A stretch of 64,000 bases of DNA from Rubripirellula reticaptiva. GTDB lineage: Bacteria; Planctomycetota; Planctomycetia; Pirellulales; Pirellulaceae. Position 1 is the stretch's first letter; the number at the start of each line of letters is the position of its first letter. Positions 33,899 to 44,410 of this stretch are shown here, in pieces. The DNA lies in contig NZ_SJPX01000005.1 of assembly GCF_007860175.1 (NCBI RefSeq), positions 620,001 through 684,000 on the forward strand. Reading direction: 5' to 3'. Made by a program: the position numbers and the translations under genes. The notes beneath the pieces were generated by a model. That model was not told the origin of the DNA. It worked only from the letters and a program-made list of their open reading frames with translations, and did not search any database.

Positions 33899-36800
33899 TC
33901 GGCCAGCGATTCCTTTGGCGAAAACATCAGCACGAACTGGTTCAATTGGAATTCTCAGGCCGGGCAGTCGATCGGTGGTCTGACGATTGGCAAAACGACG
34001 AATACCGCGAACGTCACGATGAACATTGGTGACAACGGATCGTCAACGAATCCTCTGACGATCGGTGGTGGATTGAATGTTTATGGCGGTGTCGTCAGCG
34101 TCAGCAAAGGCATCACTAGCACCGGGACTGGCGACATCTTCCTGCAAGGGGCGACGGCGGCAAATGCATCGCTCAACATCAGCGGCAACATTCTGAAAAC
34201 TGGCGGCGCGGCGAGCACGTTGACGCTCAAGGGCGCGGGCCGCGTCACAGTGAACAATGCGATCACCGCGACCAATCCTGGCGGCATGAATGTGGTGCTG
34301 TGGTCGGATTACGACGGCGGCGATCAAGGTGGCGTATCGATACTCAACTCGATCAGTACCGGCGGTGGGCACTTTTGGGCGGGCGGCAGCGATACGGTTG
34401 CTGGCAGCAATAATTGGAACGGCTTGACGGTTGGCAACGGTCCCTCGGTCGGTGGCAACGGCTACAACCACAACGCACTGGATCTGTATGGCAACATCAC
34501 CACGGCAGGCGGTGATGTGCTGTTGTGGGGAGGGAATGGGTACAGCACAGGAACGAGCGGACTGGGTGTATCTGGAGCCCGCACGATCGATAGTGGTTCC
34601 GGCGATGTGACTTTGATCGCGGACGATGTGGTCGGTGGAACGATCGAAGTCAACTCGACGGGGCACTTCACCTACAAGCCGAACAGCAACACGCTTCTGG
34701 GCGTCGGTGGACAGCTCGATTTTGACGGCAATTTTAGCGGCAGCTCTTTCATCGGCACCGGCGACACCAATTGGTTGCGATTCACAAACTACAGCGCGCT
34801 CGGCGGTTTGACGTTGGGTACGTCGGGCATGACGAACAACATTCGCGTTTTTGATACGATCGACGTGAATGGAAGGATCGAGCTTTACGGCGCTGACTTG
34901 ATCATTGATGCAGGAGTCGTCTTGGACTCGACCGGTGGCGGTACCGCAGCGGATATTGTGCTGCACGGCAGCGGCAGTGTAACCGTTCCCGAGGCGATCA
35001 TTTCCGGCGGCGGCGTTGACATCCATGGCAACACCGTTTCCTTGGGTTCTTCCATACAATACACCGGCGATGCGTCCATTATCAGCGACAATGGCGACCT
35101 CAACTTCTACGGCAATCTGGAAAAGTACGGCGGCGCCGAGTCCAGCACTCTGCTGAAGTCGAGTCGCCACATTGTCCTTAACAGCGGCGCGAGTCTTTTG
35201 ACCTCGAGCGGAACACAGAACGTCAAATTGTGGGCGGATAGCGATAACTCTGGCGACGGCATCAATATCTTTAGCTCGCCAACGATCGCAACCAACGGCG
35301 GTTCGTTCACGGTCGGCAATGGCAACACAGCGTCGATTGGCGGTTCGACTGTTAAAGTTGGTGGTGATATCTACATCAATGGATCGAGTGCGCAAACCAT
35401 CAACACGAACGGTGGCGACCTGACGATCAATGGCGAAACCATTGCAGCCAACACGAATGGAGTGACATTCGAATCTGCCGGCGGCAACATTGTCTTTGGT
35501 GGAGTATTGAATTCGGGCAATCAGTACACCTACGTCGATGGTCCTGATGGACAAGCAAATTCGTGGGACTGGGCAAGGGCGAATGCCAAGAACGGCACGG
35601 CAGGTGGTGCGGCACTCGGTGATAGCTACATGGCTACGATCACGTCGCGACTGGAAAACGCGATCGCTGGAATCGCAGCCGGATATCGCGGCGCCTGGAT
35701 CGGTGCCTACCGCGATACGGCCACACCGAACGATTGGGTTTGGGCGGATGGCCCCGAAGCCGGCCAGCATTTCTTCACGCAGGGTGGCAGCGGCGGAGGC
35801 TCTCCGGAGAGCGGCTGGTATGCCAACTTCGGTACCGGAGAACCCAATGGAACGGGAACGACCGGTGAAACTCGTGGTCAGTTCTTCGGCAACGCCGGAC
35901 AATGGAACGACTTGGGTTCAGGAACTACGTTCGCAGCCACACAGGACTCAGATTACGCGGTACTCGGCTACGTTCGTGAAACGAATCTTGCACCAACGAT
36001 GATCGCCATCAACGCTGGATCAGGGACTGTCACGTTCGATGGCGGTGTCGGAAGTAGCAAGGCACTGGCTTCGTTGGCTGTGACTGCCGGTGCAGGCATT
36101 CACATCAACGGAGGTCAAGTCAAGACGGAAGGAATCCAAACGTACAACAGCCCGGTCGTACTGGGTAACCATACTCACTTCTCAACGATCCAAAACGACA
36201 TCTTTTTCAACTCCACTGTCGATTCTGATGACGTCGCCAACCAGTGGAACCTAACAGCAACGATCACCCCCAGCAACGTTTATCACTGGGTCGATTGGTC
36301 GACGTGGGATGAAGCCAGCAAGACCGCAACCGGCACGATCACGGTTGGCTCGGATGTCATCATAGTCACATATCACAATCCGCAAGGAATCTTCGAAGCA
36401 CAAACTTCAGGCGGAACGAATTACTGGACCGGACGCAGTGGCGGCGCGTTTGTTGGCGATTCACCTTACATCAGTTCCAACGTGGCCAACGGTCCTTCGA
36501 CATCCGACATCATCAAGTTGGCATACGCGGGCTCCCAAACATTGACCTTCAGCGAATCGGTGGAAAACCTCGCGTTCAGCATCATGAGCATGAACGGCAA
36601 CGGATACGGATTCGATCAGGATTTTACGATTGAATCCTATTCGGGATTGAACGGTGCCAGCCCCGGCTATTTTGGCGCAGGCACACTAAGTAAATCCATC
36701 TTGGGAGACACATTCCAACTCAATGACGGTGGAGTCAACGTGGCAAGCGATGGTGGAAACAGCGAACCGCACGGGACCATTCGCTTTGGCAATGCCTTCT

Positions 36801-39800
36801 CGACGCTAACGTGGGACAGCCTTAGCAACGAAACCTGGAATGCGTTTTCCATCGGAGTCAGCGGGACGAGTGCCACCGCAGGACGCGTGCAATTTGGTGG
36901 AGCGGTTGGCAGCAACGCGGCGGTTGGTGACATCGCCGTCAACGCGGCCGTTCGAACGACCGCTAACATCGCCGCGGCCTCTTCGTTTGACGTGACCGGA
37001 CTCACCAGCCTCGGTGGCGACATCACCACCACCGGAAACCAAACCTTCGGCAGCGCAGTCACGCTGGACACCGATCTGGCGTTGACAACAACGGCGAACG
37101 GCAACGTCAAAGCCACAGGCACGATCGACGGTGCACATGACCTCAGCGTTGAAACCAACGGCACCGGGGACGTCACCATCGGCGGCAGCGTTGGCGGTAA
37201 CAACGCATTAACGAACTTGACCATCGACACCGTTTCGCTCGACGCCCAAGCGATTTCGCTGGCGGACGACGCGGCGTTGGCTGTCACCAATAGCGGTGCG
37301 AGCGAAATTGCCGGCGTGATCTCGGGCACCGATGCCACACTCACCAAAGACGGTGCCGCATCTTTGACGCTTTCAGGAACAAACACCTATTCCGGCAGCA
37401 CCACCGTTTCGGGCGGAACACTGTCGATCACCACCGACGCTAATCTGGGCACCGCACCGTCCACCACAACCCAATCCCATCTGACCCTCGATGGCGGCGC
37501 GCTGTTGGTCACCGCTAACACGACCCTCAGTAGCAATCGCGGCATGGAGCTGGGTAACGACGGCGGTACGATCGAAATCGCGACTGGGACGACAACACAG
37601 TACGCTGGCATCATTGCGGGCAGCGGCGACTTGACCAAATCAGGTGCTGGCATACTGAAACTATCCGGCCAGAACACCTATACCGGTGCAACAACGGTCA
37701 GCGGCGGGATCGCGGAAACCAGCCACGCATCTGCGCTTGGTAATAACTCCGCCGTCACGCTGAACAACACTGCGGGCGTTACTCTGAACCTGCTTTCGGA
37801 GCTCGCAATCGGTTCGTTGACAGGTGGCGGCACCACGGGCGGCAATGTCTCGCTCGGCACTTCAACGCTCACCATCGGCGACGACGGCACATCGACAACC
37901 TTTGGCGGCGGGATCACTGGCACCGGTGGCCTAAACAAAAACGGCACCAGTGAATTCACCGCAACCGGATTGGCCACTTACACCGGCAGCACTGCGGTCG
38001 CCGCAGGATCCATCGTCTTCCAGAATAATGCGGCTCCGTTGACCAGTGGTTTCACCGGTTCGGGAACCGTTACGATCGAGCCTTCCGGCACCAGCTTCTC
38101 CAGTGGTGTAATCAGCAACTACCATTTCGCCAACACACTCAGCGGCCTGATGCTCGGCAAGTCCGGCAACACGTCCGAGATCACCGTCAACAGTGTCACC
38201 AGCATCAACGGTGACGTCGCCATTCATGCCGGCAACCTGGCGATTATCAACACGCTTGCCACCACTGCCGGCAACACAACCACGCTCGGTGTTTCCGGCA
38301 ATGCGACGCAAACGACCGCCATCACGACGGACAACCTCGCCCTGCAAGGAACCGGTAACTTTACGCTCGACAACAACGCGAACTCAGTCGGAACGCTCGC
38401 TGGTGGCGAGACAGGAACACTGCTCGGCAACCTCGCGTTTGTCAACAACGCAATATTAACGGTCGGCACCGTCGGATCACAAACCGGCATCGCCGCCAGC
38501 GGTACCGTCAATCTTGCAACGCAGTCCGGCGACCTCACGATCACACAGAACGTTGCGACCACCAATACGACCGCTTCGGCAATCACGCTCAATGCCGGAC
38601 GATCCACATCCGCCGGCACCGCTTCGGGCGGCAACCTGATCCTCAGTAATTCCCATTCCATCACGGTCGGCACAGGCGGACGTGCCACGTTCTACACCGG
38701 AGGCATCGCGGACAGCTTGGGCCTAACCGACGCGGTCGGCAGCGGCAGTGGTCGCTTCCGTTACAACAGCGACGAAGCCGACACGAACTATTCGCTTTCA
38801 CTGGGCACTGGACCGTTCGGAATCTATCGCGAACAACCCTCCATCACCATTACCGCCATCGACGCGTCCACCACCTACGGCACCGCACCCACGTTAACGA
38901 CGTCAATTGATTCCCAAAACGGCGACACGGCCGCGCAGGCATTTAGCCTTGCACCAACCATCACCGTTGGCGGAGACCAATCGACCAGCGGCAACTTCAT
39001 TGCTGGCGATCACTCGCTAACAGCTTCTGGCGGTACCAGCCAACTAGGCTACGCGATCAATGGTTACTCGGGCGGAACCTTGACCGTCAATCAAAAGCCC
39101 ATCTCCGTCCCAGTCGTGGTAGACAACAAAGTTTACGATGGCTCCACAACGGCCCAAATGAACGCCACCTCTAGCGGCGTGGTGGCAACTGATGTTGTAA
39201 CGATCGGCGGCACCGCCACCTTCGCCAACAAGAACGTTGGCACGGGCAAAACCGTCAACATCACCGGGCTGAACCTCACCGGCACCGACGCGGCAAACTA
39301 CTCCCTCGCCAGCACAACGGACACGTCGACCGCCGACATCACTCCGCTCTCCATCAACGTCACCGGACTCACCGGCGAGAACAAAGTCTACGACGGCACC
39401 ACCCTTGCCGCGCTCAGCGGCACGGCGACGACCGCCCCAATTGTTGGCGACGACTTGCAAGTTGTCGGTTCGGCGATCGCCAGCTTTGCGGACAAAAACG
39501 TGGGCACATCCAAGTCGATCGTCGTCAGCGGTCTCTCGCTGGCAGGCGACGATGCGAACAATTACAACATCATTCAACCCAGCGGTCTGGCCGCTGATAT
39601 CACTCCCGCACCGCTGACCATCATTGCCAACAACGACGCCAAGTTCGTCACCAAGATGGATTTGGCAGGTTACGCCGGTGCCAGCTACCGCGGCTTTGTC
39701 GCGGGCGAAGACATTTCGAATCTGACCGGTTCGCTGTCGGTCTTGCGAAGTGGAATAGGCAGCGACGAGTCTGCAGGTATCTACGCCGACGCATTGGCCG

Positions 39801-42109
39801 CCAGCGGTTGGAGTTCCAGCAATTACGACATCACCTATGTCACCGGCGATTACACAATCGTCCCAGCCGATCAACTGCTGGTGCGCTTCGACAACAGCAG
39901 TTCCACCTACGGCGACCTGCTTGGCCTGCAACTTCTATCCGCCCAATACATGGACACTAGCGAAACCGTTCACACCCTCACCCCGACGTCCGCGGTCAAC
40001 GGTCATTACGCATTTGACGACGGAGTCGGTGGCACGGCCGCGTTCGACGTTGTCCTCGACGGATCGTCGCTCAGCACATCCAACTACACCAATGCCGGAG
40101 CCTTCGCACTCGGCATGGAAAACCTTGATGTCACCAGCGGCAACTTTTCGAACAGCGTCAGCATTGTCGGCAACCATACCGTCAACCGAGCCGCAATCAA
40201 CGTTAGTGCATCCGGGGTTAGCAAGACGTACGAAGGCAACACCGCCATGGTCAACCTCTCGCTGGACCAAACTGGTGACGTGAATGGCGACGTTTTGACA
40301 TTGAACGGCCAAGGCAGTTACGCCGATCGACACGCCGGAACCGGTCTGGCCTACACGGTCGGCAACCTGGAACTCGGTGGCACCGACGCCAACAACTACT
40401 ACCTGACTGTTGGAAGCACCTTCACTGCCAACGATGGCGTGATCACGCCAAAAAACGTGACCATCACCGCACCACCGGTCGCCAAGGTCTACGACGGCAA
40501 CACCAACAGCGTCGCCACGACGCCCCAGTTGCAAGCCTTCACCACGGCCCTGGGCATCACCGGCGACAGCGTTGCCTCGATCACCCTGACCTACGACGAC
40601 AAGAACGTCGGCACCGATAAAACGCTGACGGCATCCAACATCGCGATCAACGATGGCAATGGAGGTGGCAACTACAACATCACCTTCACTGACAATGCAG
40701 ACAGCAGCATCACACGGCTGGGCACGGTCACCTGGATCGGTGGCACGACCGGCAACTGGAACGATCCCGCCAACTGGGCCGGCGGCGCAGTTCCCGACCT
40801 CGCCAATGTCGCCAACGTGATCATCCCCCAAGGCGTCACACCGACGTTCGACAACAGCGTCAACGGACCCGTCGAAATCGATTCGTTACTGGGCGGCAAC
40901 TTGCAAGTCGACAGCGGCACGCTGAACGTCGATGGCAGCTTGGATGTCGATACTTTCACGCAAGACGGCGGGACCGTGACCGCCGGCACCTTCCACGCGG
41001 ACGACGTTACCCAGAACGATGGCGTGATCGAAGTCGATGGTAACTTCACCGTCCACAACAGCTTCACGCAGAGCAGCACTGGCACGATCGACGTCACCGG
41101 CGACGTTGACATCACGCAGACCAGCGGCGACTTGACGGTCAACAACCTGTCCGGCGGCAACGTCAAACTGGACGGCCAGACTGGCGGCGTCAACCTGCAC
41201 GACCTGACCGCCACCGGCAACCTCGTCATCGACGCGGCCGGCGACATCACCCAGTCCTCCACCGGCACGATCACGGTTGGCGAAACCACCACGCTCACCG
41301 CTGGCGGCAACATCGATCTGGACGGAACCAACAACGACTTCGCCGGCCCCGTCCACGCGACCGGCCACGACATCAACCTCGTCGACGGCCACGGCGGATT
41401 GACGCTCGGCAACATCGACGCCAACGGTGACTTCGATGCCACCTCCACCGATGGCGACATCACCCAACATCCCGGCACCACCGTCCAAGTCGACGGCGAA
41501 ACCACGCTTGCTGGCGACGGCGATGTGATCTTGGGCAATATCGGTAACGTCTTCACTGGCATCGTCAACGTGCTCGCTGACAACGGCATCATCCGCCAAT
41601 CAACCGGCGATTTGCTGCTGGGCAACGTGCAAACCACCGGTGACTTCACCACCACGGCCAACAACGGCAGCGTCGGTCAATCGCCGACCTCGACGATCGA
41701 CGTCGCCGGCAACAGCAGCTTCACCGCCAAGACCGCCATCAACTTGCCCAACGCGGGCAACCGACTCGGCCAACAAACCACTGTCAATGCACCACGCTTC
41801 GAGCTCAATTCGCTCGATCCGCTGGACATCATTCGCACCGGAGCCGCCCTCGGCGATTCCGCGCTCAGCAAGTCCGTCTCGGATACCACCAACGACACCT
41901 TTACCCGCCCTGCCTCGGCATCCCAGACCGATCCCAACTCCGGTGCAAACACCGGACAACGCCCCAACGGCTGGTTTGAAACATTCAAGATGTTCGTCAC
42001 CAACTTGGTAACACGCGGATCGGACAACTCCGTCAACGGCCAAGCGGAAGGGTTGAGCGCCGAGCAAACTGGCGACGAAACCTACCTCCGCCGCCAAGGC
42101 CCAACGTAA
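33899..42109 (+). CDS. Filamentous haemagglutinin-type adhesin, C-terminal 2,700 residues (same frame after amber codon)
   Basis: The reading frame continues without any other stop for 2,736 codons; the first internal ATG is at 34019, without a ribosome-binding site. Modules in order: beta-helix repeats; a C-type-lectin-like domain (35521-35985) with EPN at 35840 and WND at 35903; a WTDW-type secreted domain (about 36276-36660); autotransporter strand repeats such as LSGTNTYSGSTTVSGG (37360-37990); YDG/MBG repeats (KVYDGTT, NKVYDGST, AKVYDGNT; about 38830-40710); a WIGGTTGNWNDPANW module (40731); and a DGxG-like beta-helix tail. The protein has no autotransporter barrel or anchor at its end. 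Alone it lacks a secretion signal, so expression needs readthrough or repair. Confidence 0.8.
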   Translation, partial: SASDSFGENISTNWFNWNSQAGQSIGGLTIGKTTNTANVTMNIGDNGSSTNPLTIGGGLNVYGGVVSVSKGITSTGTGDIFLQGATAANASLNISGNILKTGGAASTLTLKGAGRVTVNNAITATNPGGMNVVLWSDYDGGDQGGVSILNSISTGGGHFWAGGSDTVAGSNNWNGLTVGNGPSVGGNGYNHNALDLYGNITTAGGDVLLWGGNGYSTGTSGLGVSGARTIDSGSGDVTLIADDVVGGTIEVNSTGHFTYKPNSNTLLGVGGQLDFDGNFSGSSFIGTGDTNWLRFTNYSALGGLTLGTSGMTNNIRVFDTIDVNGRIELYGADLIIDAGVVLDSTGGGTAADIVLHGSGSVTVPEAIISGGGVDIHGNTVSLGSSIQYTGDASIISDNGDLNFYGNLEKYGGAESSTLLKSSRHIVLNSGASLLTSSGTQNVKLWADSDNSGDGINIFSSPTIATNGGSFTVGNGNTASIGGSTVKVGGDIYINGSSAQTINTNGGDLTINGETIAANTNGVTFESAGGNIVFGGVLNSGNQYTYVDGPDGQANSWDWARANAKNGTAGGAALGDSYMATITSRLENAIAGIAAGYRGAWIGAYRDTATPNDWVWADGPEAGQHFFTQGGSGGGSPESGWYANFGTGEPNGTGTTGETRGQFFGNAGQWNDLGSGTTFAATQDSDYAVLGYVRETNLAPTMIAINAGSGTVTFDGGVGSSKALASLAVTAGAGIHINGGQVKTEGIQTYNSPVVLGNHTHFSTIQNDIFFNSTVDSDDVANQWNLTATITPSNVYHWVDWSTWDEASKTATGTITVGSDVIIVTYHNPQGIFEAQTSGGTNYWTGRSGGAFVGDSPYISSNVANGPSTSDIIKLAYAGSQTLTFSESVENLAFSIMSMNGNGYGFDQDFTIESYSGLNGASPGYFGAGTLSKSILGDTFQLNDGGVNVASDGGNSEPHGTIRFGNAFSTLTWDSLSNETWNAFSIGVSGTSATAGRVQFGGAVGSNAAVGDIAVNAAVRTTANIAAASSFDVTGLTSLGGDITTTGNQTFGSAVTLDTDLALTTTANGNVKATGTIDGAHDLSVETNGTGDVTIGGSVGGNNALTNLTIDTVSLDAQAISLADDAALAVTNSGASEIAGVISGTDATLTKDGAASLTLSGTNTYSGSTTVSGGTLSITTDANLGTAPSTTTQSHLTLDGGALLVTANTTLSSNRGMELGNDGGTIEIATGTTTQYAGIIAGSGDLTKSGAGILKLSGQNTYTGATTVSGGIAETSHASALGNNSAVTLNNTAGVTLNLLSELAIGSLTGGGTTGGNVSLGTSTLTIGDDGTSTTFGGGITGTGGLNKNGTSEFTATGLATYTGSTAVAAGSIVFQNNAAPLTSGFTGSGTVTIEPSGTSFSSGVISNYHFANTLSGLMLGKSGNTSEITVNSVTSINGDVAIHAGNLAIINTLATTAGNTTTLGVSGNATQTTAITTDNLALQGTGNFTLDNNANSVGTLAGGETGTLLGNLAFVNNAILTVGTVGSQTGIAASGTVNLATQSGDLTITQNVATTNTTASAITLNAGRSTSAGTASGGNLILSNSHSITVGTGGRATFYTGGIADSLGLTDAVGSGSGRFRYNSDEADTNYSLSLGTGPFGIYREQPSITITAIDASTTYGTAPTLTTSIDSQNGDTAAQAFSLAPTITVGGDQSTSGNFIAGDHSLTASGGTSQLGYAINGYSGGTLTVNQKPISVPVVVDNKVYDGSTTAQMNATSSGVVATDVVTIGGTATFANKNVGTGKTVNITGLNLTGTDAANYSLASTTDTSTADITPLSINVTGLTGENKVYDGTTLAALSGTATTAPIVGDDLQVVGSAIASFADKNVGTSKSIVVSGLSLAGDDANNYNIIQPSGLAADITPAPLTIIANNDAKFVTKMDLAGYAGASYRGFVAGEDISNLTGSLSVLRSGIGSDESAGIYADALAASGWSSSNYDITYVTGDYTIVPADQLLVRFDNSSSTYGDLLGLQLLSAQYMDTSETVHTLTPTSAVNGHYAFDDGVGGTAAFDVVLDGSSLSTSNYTNAGAFALGMENLDVTSGNFSNSVSIVGNHTVNRAAINVSASGVSKTYEGNTAMVNLSLDQTGDVNGDVLTLNGQGSYADRHAGTGLAYTVGNLELGGTDANNYYLTVGSTFTANDGVITPKNVTITAPPVAKVYDGNTNSVATTPQLQAFTTALGITGDSVASITLTYDDKNVGTDKTLTASNIAINDGNGGGNYNITFTDNADSSITRLGTVTWIGGTTGNWNDPANWAGGAVPDLANVANVIIPQGVTPTFDNSVNGPVEIDSLLGGNLQVDSGTLNVDGSLDVDTFTQDGGTVTAGTFHADDVTQNDGVIEVDGNFTVHNSFTQSSTGTIDVTGDVDITQTSGDLTVNNLSGGNVKLDGQTGGVNLHDLTATGNLVIDAAGDITQSSTGTITVGETTTLTAGGNIDLDGTNNDFAGPVHATGHDINLVDGHGGLTLGNIDANGDFDATSTDGDITQHPGTTVQVDGETTLAGDGDVILGNIGNVFTGIVNVLADNGIIRQSTGDLLLGNVQTTGDFTTTANNGSVGQSPTSTIDVAGNSSFTAKTAINLPNAGNRLGQQTTVNAPRFELNSLDPLDIIRTGAALGDSALSKSVSDTTNDTFTRPASASQTDPNSGANTGQRPNGWFETFKMFVTNLVTRGSDNSVNGQAEGLSAEQTGDETYLRRQGPT

Positions 42110-42487
42110 CGATCTTCTTTACCGCATAGCTCTTCTCGCTGTGATAGAAAAGCCGCACAAACACTTTGCCATCTCAGAGGGAGGGTGAAATGCAGACGCG
42201 ATGCAACGGTCTCTGCCAGGCGGTCGAGGGTTGGTGGGACACTCCGGTCGCAACGTTTCGAAAAGTGGTTCCAGTCGTAGAGATTCTGCGGGACTTAGCT
42301 CTACCATTTTTGCCGAGCGAATCGATCTGCTTTGCCGCGCATGATGATCGCAGTTCTTTCCGCGTCCCTTTCTGCCGTGAAATTTTATCAAATCAAAGCG
42401 TGCCGTCCCGATTTCCCCCGTAAGGCAACTTTCTTTGGCTTAGAGTTGTTCGCCCCAGCAATTTGGATGTCGTTACAGGAACCGGAA
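42110..42487. other. Intergenic region with possible short ORF 42190-42423
   Basis: The 378 nt after the adhesin have no recognised gene. One feature stands out: GGAGGG seven nt before an ATG at 42190 opens a 77-codon frame (MQTRCNGLCQAVEGWWDTP) ending at 42423 with no domain. The opposite strand also holds a 90-codon frame. I see no terminator hairpin right after the adhesin stop and no clear promoter for the GGDEF-EAL gene. Confidence 0.35.
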
Positions 42488-44410
42488 ATGACCGATTGGG
42501 GGAAACCAACGCAATCGAACGACGTGTTTGTCGAATCGACAAACTCAGAGCAACTACGTGCGCAACGAGTATGGCTATTCGCTTCCGTGATGAACGCGAC
42601 CTGGCTCTTCTTTGCCATCTTTCTTTGGTGGCGTCAATTTTCAATCGCAGCTCAAGAGTGCGTGCTCGCTTTCACGACGATCTCGCTGATCAATTTCGTT
42701 TATCGGAAGAGCAGCCAATTCAGTCGCGTGATGAATTTAAATCTGGCAACCAGCGCCGTGGGACTGTTCTGTGTGTCAGTGAGTGCCCCCGCGATGCACG
42801 GAACGATGCTTTTCTACCCGGTTTCGATCTTGGTCGCATCGCAACTTCTTGGCGTCCGCTCCGCATTGTGTTGGTTCTGCATCAATCTTGTCGCCATGAG
42901 CGGTTTCTTCTTGTGGGTCGATGGAGTTGAGGCTCTGTTCTCCTCGACGAGGTTCGATGAACTGATTCTTTTGCTTGGCGTTGCTGCGTGTGTCTATTTT
43001 TGCTGTCGCCAAGGTGAGGAGTACTATCGCAGGCGAACGGAAGGACTGATTGAACTAAGCAACGACCTGAAAGCAAAAAGCGAAACGCTTCATGCGCTCG
43101 CTACCACGGATGCCCTGACCGGATTAATGAACCGGTTTCAGTTCCAAGAACGGCTTCGAGAAACGCTGCAAGAATCACTAGCTCAATCAACGCCGATGGC
43201 ACTCTTCATGATCGACATGAATGGATTCAAGGACATTAACGACACGCTTGGGCATCCGGTCGGCGATGAAACGCTGATTTCAATCGCGAACCTGTTGAAG
43301 GAAAGATTTGGCGAGGAAGCCGAAGTGGCAAGACTGGGGGGCGACGAGTTTTGCCTGATCAAGACCGACGTGGGTAGTCTTGAAGACACCGATGCGATGG
43401 CTCAAGCCGTCGTTGAATTGTTGACGCATCAATTTACGTTGGCTGATTGCAGCTTTCCGCTGAGCGCCAGCGTTGGCTATTGCCTGATTCCTGAACACGC
43501 GACGACGGACAAGGACGCACTCGCGTTCGCAGACACCGCCATGTTCCACGCGAAGGAACATCGGAAAGGGTACGCTCGATACGAATCGGAAATGACGGAA
43601 GTACTGGTAGAGTATCGAACAACCCAAGAGAAGCTTTCCCTGGCCCTGCAGCGAGATGAGTTTTTTCTCGTATACCAGCCGCAAGTTAGTTTTGATAGCG
43701 GAGTTGTCACCGGCGTGGAGGCTCTTCTGCGCTGGCGAAGCGAAGGCGAAATCGTGCCGCCCGGGCGATTCATTCATCTATTGGATCGAAGCCGTGAAAT
43801 CTTGCCCGTCAGCAATTGGATCATTCGGCAAGCCTGCCGCCAATTGGCTCAGTGGGATGCAGATGGATTCTCCATCACGATGTCAGTCAACGTCAGCGCC
43901 CTGCAATTCGCGGATCCCGATTTTCATGCGACTGTGCTAAACGCAATCGAAGAGTTTGGAGTGGACCCGAAACAACTCGATTTCGAAATCACAGAGGGCT
44001 TGCTGATCGACGAAGTCGCGGTTGCGGTCGAAAAACTGAATCAACTCAAAGAGCTTGGTGCAAGCATTAGCATCGATGATTTTGGAACCGGCTATTCTTC
44101 GTTGGCATACCTGCGTCAATTTCCAATCGACCGGCTTAAGATCGACCGAGCTTTTATCAAGGATTTCCCGGACTCCGATGATGGAATGATCGCGACAAGC
44201 ATCATTGCGTTAGCGAAGTCATTGGGTCTTAAGGTTCTCGCAGAAGGCGTTGAAACGAAGACTCAACTTGAATTCCTTCGGTATCACGATTGCGGCGAAT
44301 ACCAAGGCTACTATTTCAGCCGACCAGTGCCACCCGAAGAGGCTGCTGCGTTGTTTACGATTGCGAATCATCCAGAGTCGCCGCAACCGCACGCATTCGC
44401 CAAGGGCTAA
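42488..44410 (+). CDS. Membrane GGDEF-EAL c-di-GMP turnover protein
   Basis: A 640-residue protein from ATG 42488, fixed by AGGA eight nt upstream. The first 190 residues hold about six hydrophobic segments, an integral-membrane sensor. The GGDEF domain has the catalytic motif RLGGDEFCLIK plus DMNGFKDINDTLGH, and the EAL domain has EALLRW, MSVNVSALQ, FEITEGLL, DDFGTGYSSL, KIDRAFI and LAEGVET, so both synthesis and hydrolysis look possible. It is the first gene after the giant adhesin. No obligate partner is visible; adhesin control by c-di-GMP is inference from position only. Confidence 0.93.
   Translation: MTDWGKPTQSNDVFVESTNSEQLRAQRVWLFASVMNATWLFFAIFLWWRQFSIAAQECVLAFTTISLINFVYRKSSQFSRVMNLNLATSAVGLFCVSVSAPAMHGTMLFYPVSILVASQLLGVRSALCWFCINLVAMSGFFLWVDGVEALFSSTRFDELILLLGVAACVYFCCRQGEEYYRRRTEGLIELSNDLKAKSETLHALATTDALTGLMNRFQFQERLRETLQESLAQSTPMALFMIDMNGFKDINDTLGHPVGDETLISIANLLKERFGEEAEVARLGGDEFCLIKTDVGSLEDTDAMAQAVVELLTHQFTLADCSFPLSASVGYCLIPEHATTDKDALAFADTAMFHAKEHRKGYARYESEMTEVLVEYRTTQEKLSLALQRDEFFLVYQPQVSFDSGVVTGVEALLRWRSEGEIVPPGRFIHLLDRSREILPVSNWIIRQACRQLAQWDADGFSITMSVNVSALQFADPDFHATVLNAIEEFGVDPKQLDFEITEGLLIDEVAVAVEKLNQLKELGASISIDDFGTGYSSLAYLRQFPIDRLKIDRAFIKDFPDSDDGMIATSIIALAKSLGLKVLAEGVETKTQLEFLRYHDCGEYQGYYFSRPVPPEEAAALFTIANHPESPQPHAFAKG

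Noticed and set aside
34043-35902. 619-codon open frame antisense to the adhesin, plus further antisense frames up to 42 kb
   Set aside because: They mirror the codon periodicity of the Gly/Thr/Ser-rich repeats, have no start signals or domains, and the sense strand has clear family motifs.
37360-40710. Repeats in the adhesin as a possible CRISPR or DNA tandem array
   Set aside because: Repetition is at the protein level with diverged DNA, in frame, and without constant spacers.
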